Positions 1-7,874 of a stretch of 64,000 nucleotides of DNA are shown here, piece by piece. The translations under genes were made by a program, and so were the position numbers. Source of the DNA: an uncultured Eubacterium sp. (lineage in GTDB: Bacteria > Bacillota > Clostridia > Lachnospirales > Lachnospiraceae). Where the stretch lies: the NCBI GenBank assembly GCA_910584645.1, contig CAJUAU010000016.1, positions 1 to 64,000 on the forward strand. Direction: 5' to 3'. The stretch's first letter is position 1, and each line of letters opens with the position of its first letter. Under the pieces are notes generated by a model, which was not told the DNA's origin, did no database searches, and saw nothing but the letters and a program-made list of their open reading frames with translations.

Positions 1-83
1 GTGACGCTGCATAAGTACCTGTATGCGAATGCGAACCCGGTGAAGTACAAGGATCTCAGCGGGAACATGGGAAGCCTGCAGGA
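1..83 (+). repeat. RHS core direct repeat, copy 1 (copy 2 at 1324-1406)
   Basis: The 83 bases here and at 1324-1406 differ at only three positions that I can find. Both encode the RHS core end just before the toxin tail. Such repeats let tails be exchanged by homologous recombination. Confidence 0.85.
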
Positions 84-663
84 ATTTTCTATAACTAATG
101 CAGGATATAGAATTCTTGAAAGTCAACAGCAAATAAATTTTATGGGATTGATGTCTGCCGTTGCAAGTTCTACTCTTACAGCGCTTACTGGAGGAAGCGA
201 AAAGGAGATACAAGAAGCCTTTTTTGCTGGATATTTTGCTGGAATTGGTCTGGGAATGTTAATGTGTGCAGTTGTTATTATAAATGTGGCAGCACTTCTA
301 TCTACAACAGCGCTTGTTTTTGCGGGTGTAAATTTTGTGGCATTATCCATATTGACAATATATAGTGAAGCAGTTGGAGATAGCCAGAGGGCGCTAACAT
401 ATGCCAGCCTTATCGCAGTAGCTTATATAGGAACCTGTGAATATTTAAATGTTTCGGGAGAAGCTACTGTAACGGGAAGCAAAGGAACAGCAAAAATCAG
501 CACGAAAAAAACTGAAACAAAATATTCTCTTAATGAAGCATTAGAAAAATTAAATGATACTGGTGTTAGACCGGGGCAAACAGAGATTTCAGAAAAACGT
601 GTTTGGGAGATTATTAATATATCTATTGGTCCAAAAAGTGGTATGAAATTGGGAAAAGAGTAA
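1..663 (+). CDS. RHS-family polymorphic toxin, C-terminal part (5' end outside window)
   Basis: The frame is open at the window edge, so the GTG at position 1 is probably not a start. Residues 3-24 are the end of an RHS core (YLYANANPVKYKD..SGN). Next comes a hydrophobic, Gly/Ala-rich stretch of about 110 residues, which resembles the matching region of the protein at 1300-2148 and may help the toxin cross a membrane. The last ~50 residues are polar and unlike the second tail, as expected of a swapped toxin tip; I do not recognise its fold. Base use changes from GC-rich core to AT-rich tail. The candidate immunity gene follows after 21 bases. RHS tails usually act on neighbouring cells after contact-dependent delivery; the activity here is unknown. 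Confidence 0.75.
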   Translation: MTLHKYLYANANPVKYKDLSGNMGSLQEFSITNAGYRILESQQQINFMGLMSAVASSTLTALTGGSEKEIQEAFFAGYFAGIGLGMLMCAVVIINVAALLSTTALVFAGVNFVALSILTIYSEAVGDSQRALTYASLIAVAYIGTCEYLNVSGEATVTGSKGTAKISTKKTETKYSLNEALEKLNDTGVRPGQTEISEKRVWEIINISIGPKSGMKLGKE

Positions 664-684
664 TTAAAGTTACGGAGTGATATT

Positions 685-1269
685 ATGGAAAGATTATCGG
701 TTTATGGAGAGATATTATATCTTGGATATTCTTTTGAAAAAGGAAGGTGTTCAATTGGCAGATGGAAAAGAAAATATAGAAAGGAGGTTTATATCCATTT
801 GCTATTTTTAGAAAAGGTTTTAGAACTTATGATGGAAAAAAATGCGAAGGCCGATGAGACATTGCTAATGACCTTTAGAAATTTTTTGAAAAAAGAAGAT
901 AATATAGGGAAACATTATCCATTATCTTTAAATGGGAAAAAAATTCTGGATAAAGAGAAAAAATTAGTTTGTGCGGAAAACGAAGATTTTTCAAATGAAT
1001 TAATAAACTTTCTTATGTATGAAATGACAAATGACTGTCTTCTAGAAATAAAAAAAACATTTGTTAATAAAAAAAAGATAAAAATGTTGTTTCGTGCATT
1101 ACATAATTTGCCGAGAGCTTATTTACGGGAAAATAATAAAATATTTTGCGATATAAACATACCGCAAATATCCCAGAATGAGGCTATAGAGTATTCATTT
1201 GCTAATATGGATATGGAAGCAAAAAAATATTATATAGATTCGGCACGATTAAAAGGTATTATAAGTTAA
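685..1269 (+). CDS. Candidate immunity protein for the first RHS tail
   Basis: A 194-residue cytoplasmic protein with no signal peptide or membrane segment, rich in Lys, Glu and Asn. The start follows a CGGAG ribosome site. I recognise no domain. Its role is inferred from position: it directly follows an RHS toxin tail, shares the tail's AT-rich composition, and is followed by another RHS fragment. Immunity proteins of RHS systems bind and block the cognate toxin. It could also be an unrelated cargo gene. Confidence 0.6.
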   Translation: MERLSVYGEILYLGYSFEKGRCSIGRWKRKYRKEVYIHLLFLEKVLELMMEKNAKADETLLMTFRNFLKKEDNIGKHYPLSLNGKKILDKEKKLVCAENEDFSNELINFLMYEMTNDCLLEIKKTFVNKKKIKMLFRALHNLPRAYLRENNKIFCDINIPQISQNEAIEYSFANMDMEAKKYYIDSARLKGIIS

Positions 1270-1299
1270 TATATAAATAGCAGAAAAGCGGAGCTTCTG

Positions 1300-2148
1300 G
1301 TGTGTGGGAACCTGTATGAGCCGGTGACGCTGCATAAATACCTGTACGCGAATGCGAACCCGGTGAAGTACAAGGATCCCAGCGGGAACATGGGAAGCCT
1401 GCAGGAGTGCAATCTCGTCAGTGCCATCAGCGCAGAACTGTATAAGAACCAGAACGTGGTCATGGGGATGGCGGTGCTGAACGGCATCGGGAAATCCGTG
1501 ATGACGGGGCTGTGCGGCGGAGATGCCGGCGACATGACAGAGGCATTTCTGGAAGGAATGGTTGAGGGAGCAGCCATGGGAATGCTGTTCTGTGCGGTTG
1601 CGGCAGTGCTGGCGACGAGCATGCTGACGGTGATGATGGCCCATACGGTGGCATCCAGCGTTGTTTCCATCGTACTGGCGATCTACAGTGTCTCCGAAGG
1701 GGATTACCTGAATGCGCTGGTGTATGGTGCGGTGGCAGTGGCCGGGATCATCGGGGTGTGCAGGTGGTATCGCATGAGTTTTAAAATTGATATCATTGGA
1801 AGTAAGGGTAAAATCGGTGTGGCTGATAATAAAAATTATGAAACCCAGCCACAGAGATTGGTTCAACAAGGAAAGCCCCCGGCTATTGGCAAAATGAAAG
1901 ATTTAAATGCTTCAGGAAAAATTGTATATGGGGAATTTAAAGTGGCGGATTATTTGCCAGATCAAGGTTCTTCTAAAGCAAATTGGAAGCAAAATAGTGG
2001 AATACTTAGAAGTGTTATAAGAGAAGGTGTTCCCATAAAAGATGTATGTGAATATCCAATGCAAAATGTGGGATTTTTAGGAGCAGAAAGGAATTTGTTG
2101 GAGATGATGGGATGGGTTTATGATGATGGGTATAGGTATTTACCATAA
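1300..2148 (+). CDS. Orphan RHS tail with second toxin domain
   Basis: A GTG start at 1300 gives 282 residues, but the gene is really a displaced RHS 3' fragment: residues 8-31 are the RHS core end and no YD repeats precede it. Residues about 35-150 form the same hydrophobic Gly/Ala-rich intermediate region as the first tail. The C-terminal ~105 residues hold the likely toxin, with a conserved-looking pattern GSSKANW, then LRS, then LGAERNLL and GW. I have seen this pattern in RHS tails but cannot name a family. The fragment is probably silent until recombined onto a full RHS gene through the core repeat, although a GCGGAG ribosome site lies before the GTG. Confidence 0.7.
   Translation: MCGNLYEPVTLHKYLYANANPVKYKDPSGNMGSLQECNLVSAISAELYKNQNVVMGMAVLNGIGKSVMTGLCGGDAGDMTEAFLEGMVEGAAMGMLFCAVAAVLATSMLTVMMAHTVASSVVSIVLAIYSVSEGDYLNALVYGAVAVAGIIGVCRWYRMSFKIDIIGSKGKIGVADNKNYETQPQRLVQQGKPPAIGKMKDLNASGKIVYGEFKVADYLPDQGSSKANWKQNSGILRSVIREGVPIKDVCEYPMQNVGFLGAERNLLEMMGWVYDDGYRYLP
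1324..1406 (+). repeat. RHS core direct repeat, copy 2
   Basis: Near-identical to 1-83 (three differences), in the same orientation and same reading context. It joins the RHS core to a different toxin tail. Confidence 0.85.
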
Positions 2149-2164
2149 TAGGAGACGATATTTT

Positions 2165-2707
2165 ATGGATTTTAGAGATATATGTCAAAAATATTTTGTC
2201 TATTTATTAGAAGATGGATATGAAATATTGGTGGAGAAAAATGAAAATTGTATGGAATATAAAAAAGGAAACTTAATTATTCAGTTGTTTTTTGAAAAGC
2301 AAGGATATGAGATTTATATTTGCGTTACTCACACAGATGGGAGAATGGTTAGGGCATACGATATATTGGCTTACTTTGACATGGATTCCCAAAGAGGAGG
2401 ATATCAAATTCCACGACTGGCAGATTTAGAAAAAGGGATTTGTTATTTATCGAAGACACTTTGTTGTATATTGAAACTAGTAGATGTATCTGATGAAGCA
2501 AATTTTCAAAAACTTTATGACTTTTCTACAAAGAAACAATCTGATGAGGCAAATTTGTTAAATATACAGAGAGAATTAAGAAAAGCTGAAAAGTGTTGGA
2601 AAGAACATGATTATAAACAAGCAGAATATTTGCTTCAAAAACATATCAAGTATTTATCATTAAGTCAGAAAATGAAGTTGCAGTATATACAAAAGCATAA
2701 CAAGTGA
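2165..2707 (+). CDS. Candidate immunity protein for the second RHS tail
   Basis: I start it at the ATG at 2165, preceded by AGGAG at suitable spacing; an upstream in-frame ATG at 2120 would overlap the toxin gene. The product has 180 residues, is cytoplasmic, mixed alpha/beta in its first 110 residues and helical with many Lys and Glu in its last 60. No family is recognised. The role is inferred from its place directly behind an RHS tail, with 16 bases between them, and from shared AT-rich composition. Confidence 0.6.
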   Translation: MDFRDICQKYFVYLLEDGYEILVEKNENCMEYKKGNLIIQLFFEKQGYEIYICVTHTDGRMVRAYDILAYFDMDSQRGGYQIPRLADLEKGICYLSKTLCCILKLVDVSDEANFQKLYDFSTKKQSDEANLLNIQRELRKAEKCWKEHDYKQAEYLLQKHIKYLSLSQKMKLQYIQKHNK

Positions 2708-2877
2708 TGGTGTTAACAGCCGGAACTATTTGGTGGATTGGTTGTTCAACTTTTTCTGTCCACACTTATACTAACACCAAAATTAACAGTGTTGTTGTTC
2801 GTAAAGATATTCTGGATACTTTTCTTGATAAGATCGGGATAATCGGATTTAGTATTAAAGATAAAGGATACTATTAG
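2707..2877 (+). CDS. Small open frame or remnant behind the second immunity gene
   Basis: An ATG overlapping the previous stop by one base opens 56 codons. The product has a short hydrophobic start and a KDILDTFLDKIG motif near the end. No ribosome site of its own is visible, so it would depend on coupling. It is as likely to be a fragment of a lost toxin or immunity gene. The bases 2878-3022 behind it are AT-rich and hold nothing I can name. Confidence 0.25.
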   Translation: MVLTAGTIWWIGCSTFSVHTYTNTKINSVVVRKDILDTFLDKIGIIGFSIKDKGYY

Positions 2878-3022
2878 GAAATCATTAATTTAGGATAAAC
2901 ATAGGTTTCTTTAAATTCTGAAGGATGAGAGTAAAAGGCGATTATAGAAAATTTAACCTTATGTAACACATTTAAGCAAAAACAATATTTGTAGTACTAG
3001 CGTTGTTATCATTCTATTGTAA

Positions 3023-3781
3023 ATGGAATGTAATGCAGGAAAAAAGACAGAGATCAGCTATACCTATGGGTACGACAATGCCGGGAACCGGATCTGGAAA
3101 AAAGTCTCCGCCGCCAGAACGGCGGCAGCCACAGAATACACCTACAACAGCCGGAACCAGCTGGCAGAGGAAGAGACAAAGGGCCAGAAAACCCTGTACC
3201 ATTACGATGCCAACGGGAACCTGCTGAAAAAATCCGGGGCAGCAGCGGAAGAAAGCTATACGTATGATGTATATAACCGCCTTGTATCCTGCCAGTCAGA
3301 CCGGGAAGGAAAAACCTCCGATTACCTGTATGACGGACAGGGAAATGTAAGGGGGCTTCTGGACGAGGAAGGAAACCTGACAGACACCTACGCCTACAAC
3401 GCCTACGGGGAACTGACCGCGAAGACCGGGGAGACAGAAAACCACTACCTGTACACCGGGGAGTATTACGACGGAGTATCGGGGCTGTACTACCTGAGGG
3501 CCAGGTACATGAACCCGGAGACGGGACCAGATTTTAATCCAAATGGAAATACAGTTCAGGAAGGTGTTAACCTTAATTCATTATCGCCTACAAAAGATCT
3601 AAGTTCATTAGATGATTTTAGAATGAAAAATGCAGTGAAATATGCTGGAGATAAGCCTATAATTGTAGATAAAAATGGCAATGTTTTAGATGGATATCAT
3701 AGATTGAAGCATGCTATCTCAAATGACAGGGCAGTTGATGTTTCAATTGGTTATAAAAGGAGTTATCAATATGGATACTAA
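3023..3781 (+). CDS. Displaced RHS fragment with ParB-like toxin tip
   Basis: A stop codon directly precedes the ATG, and RHS similarity begins a few residues later, so this is a 5'-truncated RHS gene. Residues 10-165 hold several YD repeats (YDNAGNR, YDANGN, YDGQGNV) and the core motif YTGEYYDGVSGLYYLRARYMNPETG region (about 143-168). Right after MNPETG the sequence switches to an AT-rich tail of ~80 residues. It carries KPIIVDKNGNVLDGYHRL; the DGYHR at 223-227 matches the ParB/sulfiredoxin-fold signature seen in ParB-like nuclease toxins. The usual spacer between core and tip is missing. Activity is inferred from this motif only. Confidence 0.7.
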   Translation: MECNAGKKTEISYTYGYDNAGNRIWKKVSAARTAAATEYTYNSRNQLAEEETKGQKTLYHYDANGNLLKKSGAAAEESYTYDVYNRLVSCQSDREGKTSDYLYDGQGNVRGLLDEEGNLTDTYAYNAYGELTAKTGETENHYLYTGEYYDGVSGLYYLRARYMNPETGPDFNPNGNTVQEGVNLNSLSPTKDLSSLDDFRMKNAVKYAGDKPIIVDKNGNVLDGYHRLKHAISNDRAVDVSIGYKRSYQYGY

Positions 3782-4193
3782 TGTTTGGATTGATTTTGAG
3801 AGAATTATGGTATTTATTCGTTTTAATATAACTAGAAAAGAGAATATAGAAATCATTGACATAATAAAGGAGTTCTTTGATGGAAATATAAGTAAACAAG
3901 AAATGTTGATCCAAATTATACATATTATGCCAGAGTGGAAAAATCAGTTAATATTTGAGGAGGGAAATAATTATCAAGATAATTATTTGGAATGTTCTTT
4001 TATTAGGCAATCATTAAGCTGTATAAAAGATCATTTAGTAAAAAGTGAATTCAATGTAGCATATGATGTAGTGGATATGTTACATGCTTTTCCTGGGGTT
4101 ATACTTAATAAAGATAAAGGGGGAATAGAGAGATTTAAAAAAACATATCTTAAACCATTAATTAGAAAGTGGAATCTTACACTTAAACTATGA
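3771..4193 (+). CDS. Candidate immunity protein for the ParB-like RHS tail
   Basis: The ATG at 3771 has a good AAGGAG site seven bases upstream and overlaps the end of the toxin frame by 11 bases, which suggests coupled translation. The product has 140 residues, is acidic-to-neutral and helical, with no membrane segment or known motif. An in-frame ATG at 3711 would start inside the toxin domain and is less likely. Immunity function is inferred from position. Confidence 0.6.
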   Translation: MDTNVWIDFERIMVFIRFNITRKENIEIIDIIKEFFDGNISKQEMLIQIIHIMPEWKNQLIFEEGNNYQDNYLECSFIRQSLSCIKDHLVKSEFNVAYDVVDMLHAFPGVILNKDKGGIERFKKTYLKPLIRKWNLTLKL

Positions 4194-4291
4194 GAGAAAT
4201 AAACAGTGTACTTCTTGTGCGAAAGGAATTATAAGAAGATTTATGCAGTGGTGTGATTTAGGTTTGTATATTTCTTAAAATCTTTGGCATT

Positions 4292-4423
4292 ATGATAAGC
4301 TCCGGGGAGCTGAGCCGCACCCTGGCAGAGACCGACGGAAAAGGAGAACTCCTGGCATCCTACGGCTGGGGGGACGCCCTGTCTTCCCAGACAAGGGAGG
4401 GAAAAACCTCTGACGATGGGTAA
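4292..4423 (+). pseudogene. RHS repeat remnant
   Basis: A 43-codon fragment that reads SSGELSRTLAETDGKGELL.. and ends in GKTSDDG, matching RHS repeat phrases (compare EGKTSDYLYDG in the gene at 3023). It is GC-rich inside AT-rich flanks. It stops at TAA directly joined to the next ATG (TAAATG), so its 3' part and toxin tail were lost by deletion. Confidence 0.6.
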
Positions 4424-4963
4424 ATGAAAGGAATCGAATTTGTTATAATTTCTTTTATGGGATTTGAAGCGGTTAATGATGGTTCCAAAAAAATTTTAGC
4501 AGTCTCTATAATAATCAGCATTTTATTTTATCTCTTTTATATAAGGAATAGACTGGATGGAATAATCAATATTAAGAAAAAGTATAAGAAGAAATACAAG
4601 AAGAAAAATCTAAAAAGGATTGCGTGTATTGTATGTTACATCCAATTCACAATGGCTGTAATAGTGTCTTTTTCCACCCTGTTTTTGGAAGAAGATTTAA
4701 TACTTAAGATAGGTTTTGTGCTGATCTGTTTTTGTGTTATAATAGAAGCAATTATATTAGAGGATGTTTCTGGTTTTGATCATAAATATATCTCCTTTGT
4801 ATGTAAAGACGGATGGAAATTAGACGGGGCATTGAACAAAAATGTACATAAAAAAGGGAATTGGATCATTGCAAAGATGGATTCAGGCAAGGAAGTTCGA
4901 TTTAAATACGAAGATATAATTCGCATTGAATATAGTGATAAAATGAAGGCTAAAAAGAATTAA
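4424..4963 (+). CDS. Membrane protein, possible RHS-associated immunity protein
   Basis: 179 residues with one hydrophobic segment near residues 22-41, a very Lys-rich cytoplasmic stretch (KKKYKKKYKKK), two more hydrophobic segments at about 65-85 and 92-112, and a soluble C-terminal ~65 residues. The ATG directly follows the stop of the RHS remnant. Membrane-bound immunity proteins are known for pore-forming or membrane-targeting toxins, but no cognate toxin tail remains here. It may be an orphan immunity gene. No family recognised. Confidence 0.45.
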   Translation: MKGIEFVIISFMGFEAVNDGSKKILAVSIIISILFYLFYIRNRLDGIINIKKKYKKKYKKKNLKRIACIVCYIQFTMAVIVSFSTLFLEEDLILKIGFVLICFCVIIEAIILEDVSGFDHKYISFVCKDGWKLDGALNKNVHKKGNWIIAKMDSGKEVRFKYEDIIRIEYSDKMKAKKN

Positions 4964-5087
4964 TTTGTGCCTATGATTTTTACAATTATGTTGGCCTTAC
5001 AGGAAAATGTAGTTGCTGGATTTAAAAATACATGATAACATTAGCTATTATCATATTTGTTGTGGTAAAAGGTTAAGGAGAGCTAGG

Positions 5088-5999
5088 ATGAGAATATTGA
5101 CTAAAGAACAGCTGAATATCATGAACGATTGGATGCAGACGAAAGCCCGTCCATATGATCGTGCAAAGTGGAATTATCTGTTTAACGGCGGCAGCAAGGA
5201 CACTATTATTGAGGAAATGCTGAAATATCAGAATGGGGATGGTGGTATGGGCAGTGGCTTTGAGGCAGATGTGCTTTGCCCTTTATCTGCTGCCATACCC
5301 ACAGCAGAAGCAATTTTTCAAGCGTATGAGTATGAACTTGATTGTTCTTCTGAATGGTTTAAGGCCATATTGTCTTATTTTGAAAAGTCAGTGCAGGATA
5401 TACCGAAGTATTGGGAGGACAGTCCCAAAGAAGCTATGGATTATCCTCATGCTCCTTGGTGGAATTACGAACCGTGTACGGTGTTTAATCCCAATCCCTG
5501 TGCAGTAGTTGCTTCAGCAATGATTCGTTATGGAACAGATAGTCAAAAAGAACTGGGAAATAAAATTGCAGCGGATTGTTTCAAACTCCTTTTAAGTAAT
5601 GACTTTTGCGGTGATCACGATACACTTAATATGCAAGCGTTGGTTGAACAGCTTCTTCAAATAAAATCCCCACTGATATCGGATGAAGTGATGGGATCAA
5701 TGCGAAGAAGAATACTTGATAACACTTGTTTTGATATAAGCAAGTATGATGGGTATTATTTCACTCCGCTTGATTTCGTATCGTCGCCTGATTCAATATG
5801 GTACGATGATGTGAAGCATGGAATTGAACAGACCTTTGATTTTTGGCTCGATAACATAAATGAGCAGGGAGTATGGAATCCCAATTTCTCCTGGGGGATT
5901 GACAGTGACGTTTCCAGACAAGTAACCAAGAACTGGAAGGGATATATCGCCGTAAAGAGAGCCAGGATATTACTAAATTTTGGTAGAATTGAAAAATAA
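5088..5999 (+). CDS. Alpha-toroid (prenyltransferase/squalene-cyclase-like) protein of unknown function
   Basis: I choose the ATG at 5088 (AAGGAG nearby), giving 303 residues; the frame extends upstream to 5013 without a ribosome site. The motif YQNGDGGMGSGFEAD at about residues 45-59 resembles the QW-type repeats of terpene-cyclase-like alpha/alpha toroids. The chain is rich in Trp and aromatic residues, notably DYPHAPWWNYEP. Proteins of this kind are widespread in Firmicutes without an assigned role. The lack of a DXDD-type acidic motif argues against a true cyclase. It sits alone between the RHS locus and the thioesterase. Confidence 0.5.
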   Translation: MRILTKEQLNIMNDWMQTKARPYDRAKWNYLFNGGSKDTIIEEMLKYQNGDGGMGSGFEADVLCPLSAAIPTAEAIFQAYEYELDCSSEWFKAILSYFEKSVQDIPKYWEDSPKEAMDYPHAPWWNYEPCTVFNPNPCAVVASAMIRYGTDSQKELGNKIAADCFKLLLSNDFCGDHDTLNMQALVEQLLQIKSPLISDEVMGSMRRRILDNTCFDISKYDGYYFTPLDFVSSPDSIWYDDVKHGIEQTFDFWLDNINEQGVWNPNFSWGIDSDVSRQVTKNWKGYIAVKRARILLNFGRIEK

Positions 6000-6129
6000 T
6001 CAATCCTGTCAGAGAAATGAGAAGAATCCTGAAGATTTCATTTTCGGGAATCTGCTACTGGAGATGCGCCGGATGACAAATAGAATATATATTAAATGGC
6101 GGTACACCAGCCGGAAAGGACAAAGAAAA

Positions 6130-6543
6130 ATGATACAGGCTTATGAACATAAAGTACAATATTACGAAACGGACCAGATGAAGGTCGTTCATCACTCCAA
6201 TTACATCCGCTGGTTTGAGGAGTGCCGTATCGACTTGATGGAAAAAGGCGGTCTTGGGTATGAGAGAATGGAGGAAGAGGGGATCATCTGCCCGGTGGTA
6301 TCAGTATCCTGCCAGTATGCAGCCATGACAAGATTTGGCGAGGTGGCAGAGATTATTCCTAAAGTGGAAAAATTCAATGGGATCCGTCTTGTCATATCTT
6401 ATCAAGTCAGGGATAAGAAGACGAAAGAGCTGCGCTGCACCGGGGAGAGCAGCCACTGCTTTCTGGATGCCAAGGGGCATCCGGTAAATCTCAAACGAAG
6501 CAGCCCGGAGTTTTATAGTATGTTTCTAAAATTATGTGAATAG
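6130..6543 (+). CDS. Acyl-CoA thioesterase, 4HBT hot-dog family (YbgC/FadM type)
   Basis: 137 residues from the ATG at 6130 (AAAGGA site); the frame runs upstream to 5980 but without family similarity. The N-terminal pattern VQYYETDQMKVVHHSNYIRWFEECR is typical of YbgC-like hot-dog thioesterases, with the catalytic Asp in TDQM. It would hydrolyse acyl-CoA thioesters in the cytoplasm; the natural substrate cannot be told. It ends just before a strong bidirectional terminator shared with the convergent beta-helix gene. Confidence 0.85.
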   Translation: MIQAYEHKVQYYETDQMKVVHHSNYIRWFEECRIDLMEKGGLGYERMEEEGIICPVVSVSCQYAAMTRFGEVAEIIPKVEKFNGIRLVISYQVRDKKTKELRCTGESSHCFLDAKGHPVNLKRSSPEFYSMFLKLCE

Positions 6544-6546
6544 ACA

Positions 6547-6591
6547 AAAAAACACCAGTGTTCCAATTTCTTATAAAACACTGGTGTTTTT
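6547..6591. terminator. Bidirectional intrinsic terminator
   Basis: Near-perfect stem AACACCAGTGTT/AACACTGGTGTT with A-run before and T-run after, between convergent genes, so it can serve both strands. Confidence 0.9.
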
Positions 6592-6593
6592 CA

Positions 6594-7832
6594 TTATGAT
6601 TGTGTGAAATAATAACTGCTGTAGTGTTTGTCACTCTTAGCAATATACAGGATATCGTGGTTGTTAATGGCAAAATACCGGAGGACGGCATTTGCTCCCA
6701 GGGTGTTCTGTTTCATTGACTCAATGGAAGCGGGAGAAAAACTGTTGTAGGTGGCGGGATAGCTCGCCGCGATGTCCCCCTCGGGCTCTTTGTGTCCTTT
6801 GGCATAAAATGGCATGTAAACGTTTTGGAAAGTATTTCCGCTGATGATGGGATCGATCACGCCGCCCCGCATGAAGATTCCGAATTTCTCTTTTTGGATA
6901 TCGTTTCCATTCCAGCCCTGTACACCATCGATGGTGTTTCCGCGGATCACTGCGTTTTTCCAGTTTTCCATCATGATCGGACTCTGGACACTGTTTCGGA
7001 AGGTGCAGTTTAATATCTGTATATTGGTGTGGTATTTGTTTGGTGAAAATCGGTGGGTATCGATGCCACGGTACAGGTTCGTAAAGCTGCAGTTCTGGAT
7101 CGTGACATTCAGATCCGGTGTCTTGTCAAACTTTGAATACTGGCCATTGAAGCCGTTGGTGACCTTATCCGGGGTATCTAAGTTAATGGCGCAGCGCTCC
7201 CCGTTTTTATTGTTAGCGAAGGAGCAGTTGGTCACAGTGACATCCTTCCCGGCGGTGATCTCGATAAAATGACCGTCGCGCAGATTGGTGAAAGAAATAT
7301 TTTCAATGGTCACATTGGAGCAGTGGGGAACCCGGATCGCCTCGCTCTTGTTGCATTTAGCCAGGTTCATCACCACTTTTCCCTCACCGGCGATGCGGAT
7401 GTTTTTTTCACCGCCGTAGCCGCCGATGGAATTCTTTTTTTTCAGCCGGGAGCTGCGCACGCACTCAAACATGACATGTCCCGCCTTTAATTTTTTGGTG
7501 TGGGTGTTATTTGTCTTGTTCATGACCACGCCGTTTTTTAAGATCACTGTAATATTAGAAGAGACCGGCAGCGCGTTGGTCAAGTTGTAAGTTCCCTTTT
7601 TCAGTGTCAGGGTACCGCCGCCTCTTTTGGACATCTCATCCAGATAGGAGCGGAGCGTCAGATAATGCCTGGTATACTTATTGTAGACCGGCGTCTTCAC
7701 ATACTTATTTTTATATGGCTTAGAAGACGGTGACAGGGTAAAATTTTTCTTTGCCTCTGACGAGCGGGAAGCTGACAGACAAAGAGTCGTGGCAAGAACA
7801 GCTAAAACGAGTATTTTATAAAACCTTTTCAT
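6594..7832 (-). CDS. Secreted right-handed beta-helix protein
   Basis: 412 residues with a clear signal peptide (MKRFYKILVLAVLATTLCLSA). After residue ~90 there are many short repeats with N-rich turns and V/I strands (NVTIENISF, DVTVTNCSF, NVTIQNCSF, NIQILNCTF, NAVIRGNTI), the hallmark of parallel beta-helix folds such as pectate lyase-like and poly-saccharide-binding proteins. No catalytic triad can be assigned by eye. The protein likely acts outside the cell on a polysaccharide. The start has an AGGAGG site. The stop lies at the edge of the shared terminator. Confidence 0.8.
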   Translation of the reverse strand: MKRFYKILVLAVLATTLCLSASRSSEAKKNFTLSPSSKPYKNKYVKTPVYNKYTRHYLTLRSYLDEMSKRGGGTLTLKKGTYNLTNALPVSSNITVILKNGVVMNKTNNTHTKKLKAGHVMFECVRSSRLKKKNSIGGYGGEKNIRIAGEGKVVMNLAKCNKSEAIRVPHCSNVTIENISFTNLRDGHFIEITAGKDVTVTNCSFANNKNGERCAINLDTPDKVTNGFNGQYSKFDKTPDLNVTIQNCSFTNLYRGIDTHRFSPNKYHTNIQILNCTFRNSVQSPIMMENWKNAVIRGNTIDGVQGWNGNDIQKEKFGIFMRGGVIDPIISGNTFQNVYMPFYAKGHKEPEGDIAASYPATYNSFSPASIESMKQNTLGANAVLRYFAINNHDILYIAKSDKHYSSYYFTQS

Positions 7833-7874
7833 AAGATGGTTTCCTCCTTATATTTATTCCCACAGGAATTATAT

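Noticed and set aside
1249..1869. Long minus-strand frame opposite the second RHS tail
   Set aside because: Antisense shadow of the GC-rich core; low-complexity His/Arg product with no start signal.
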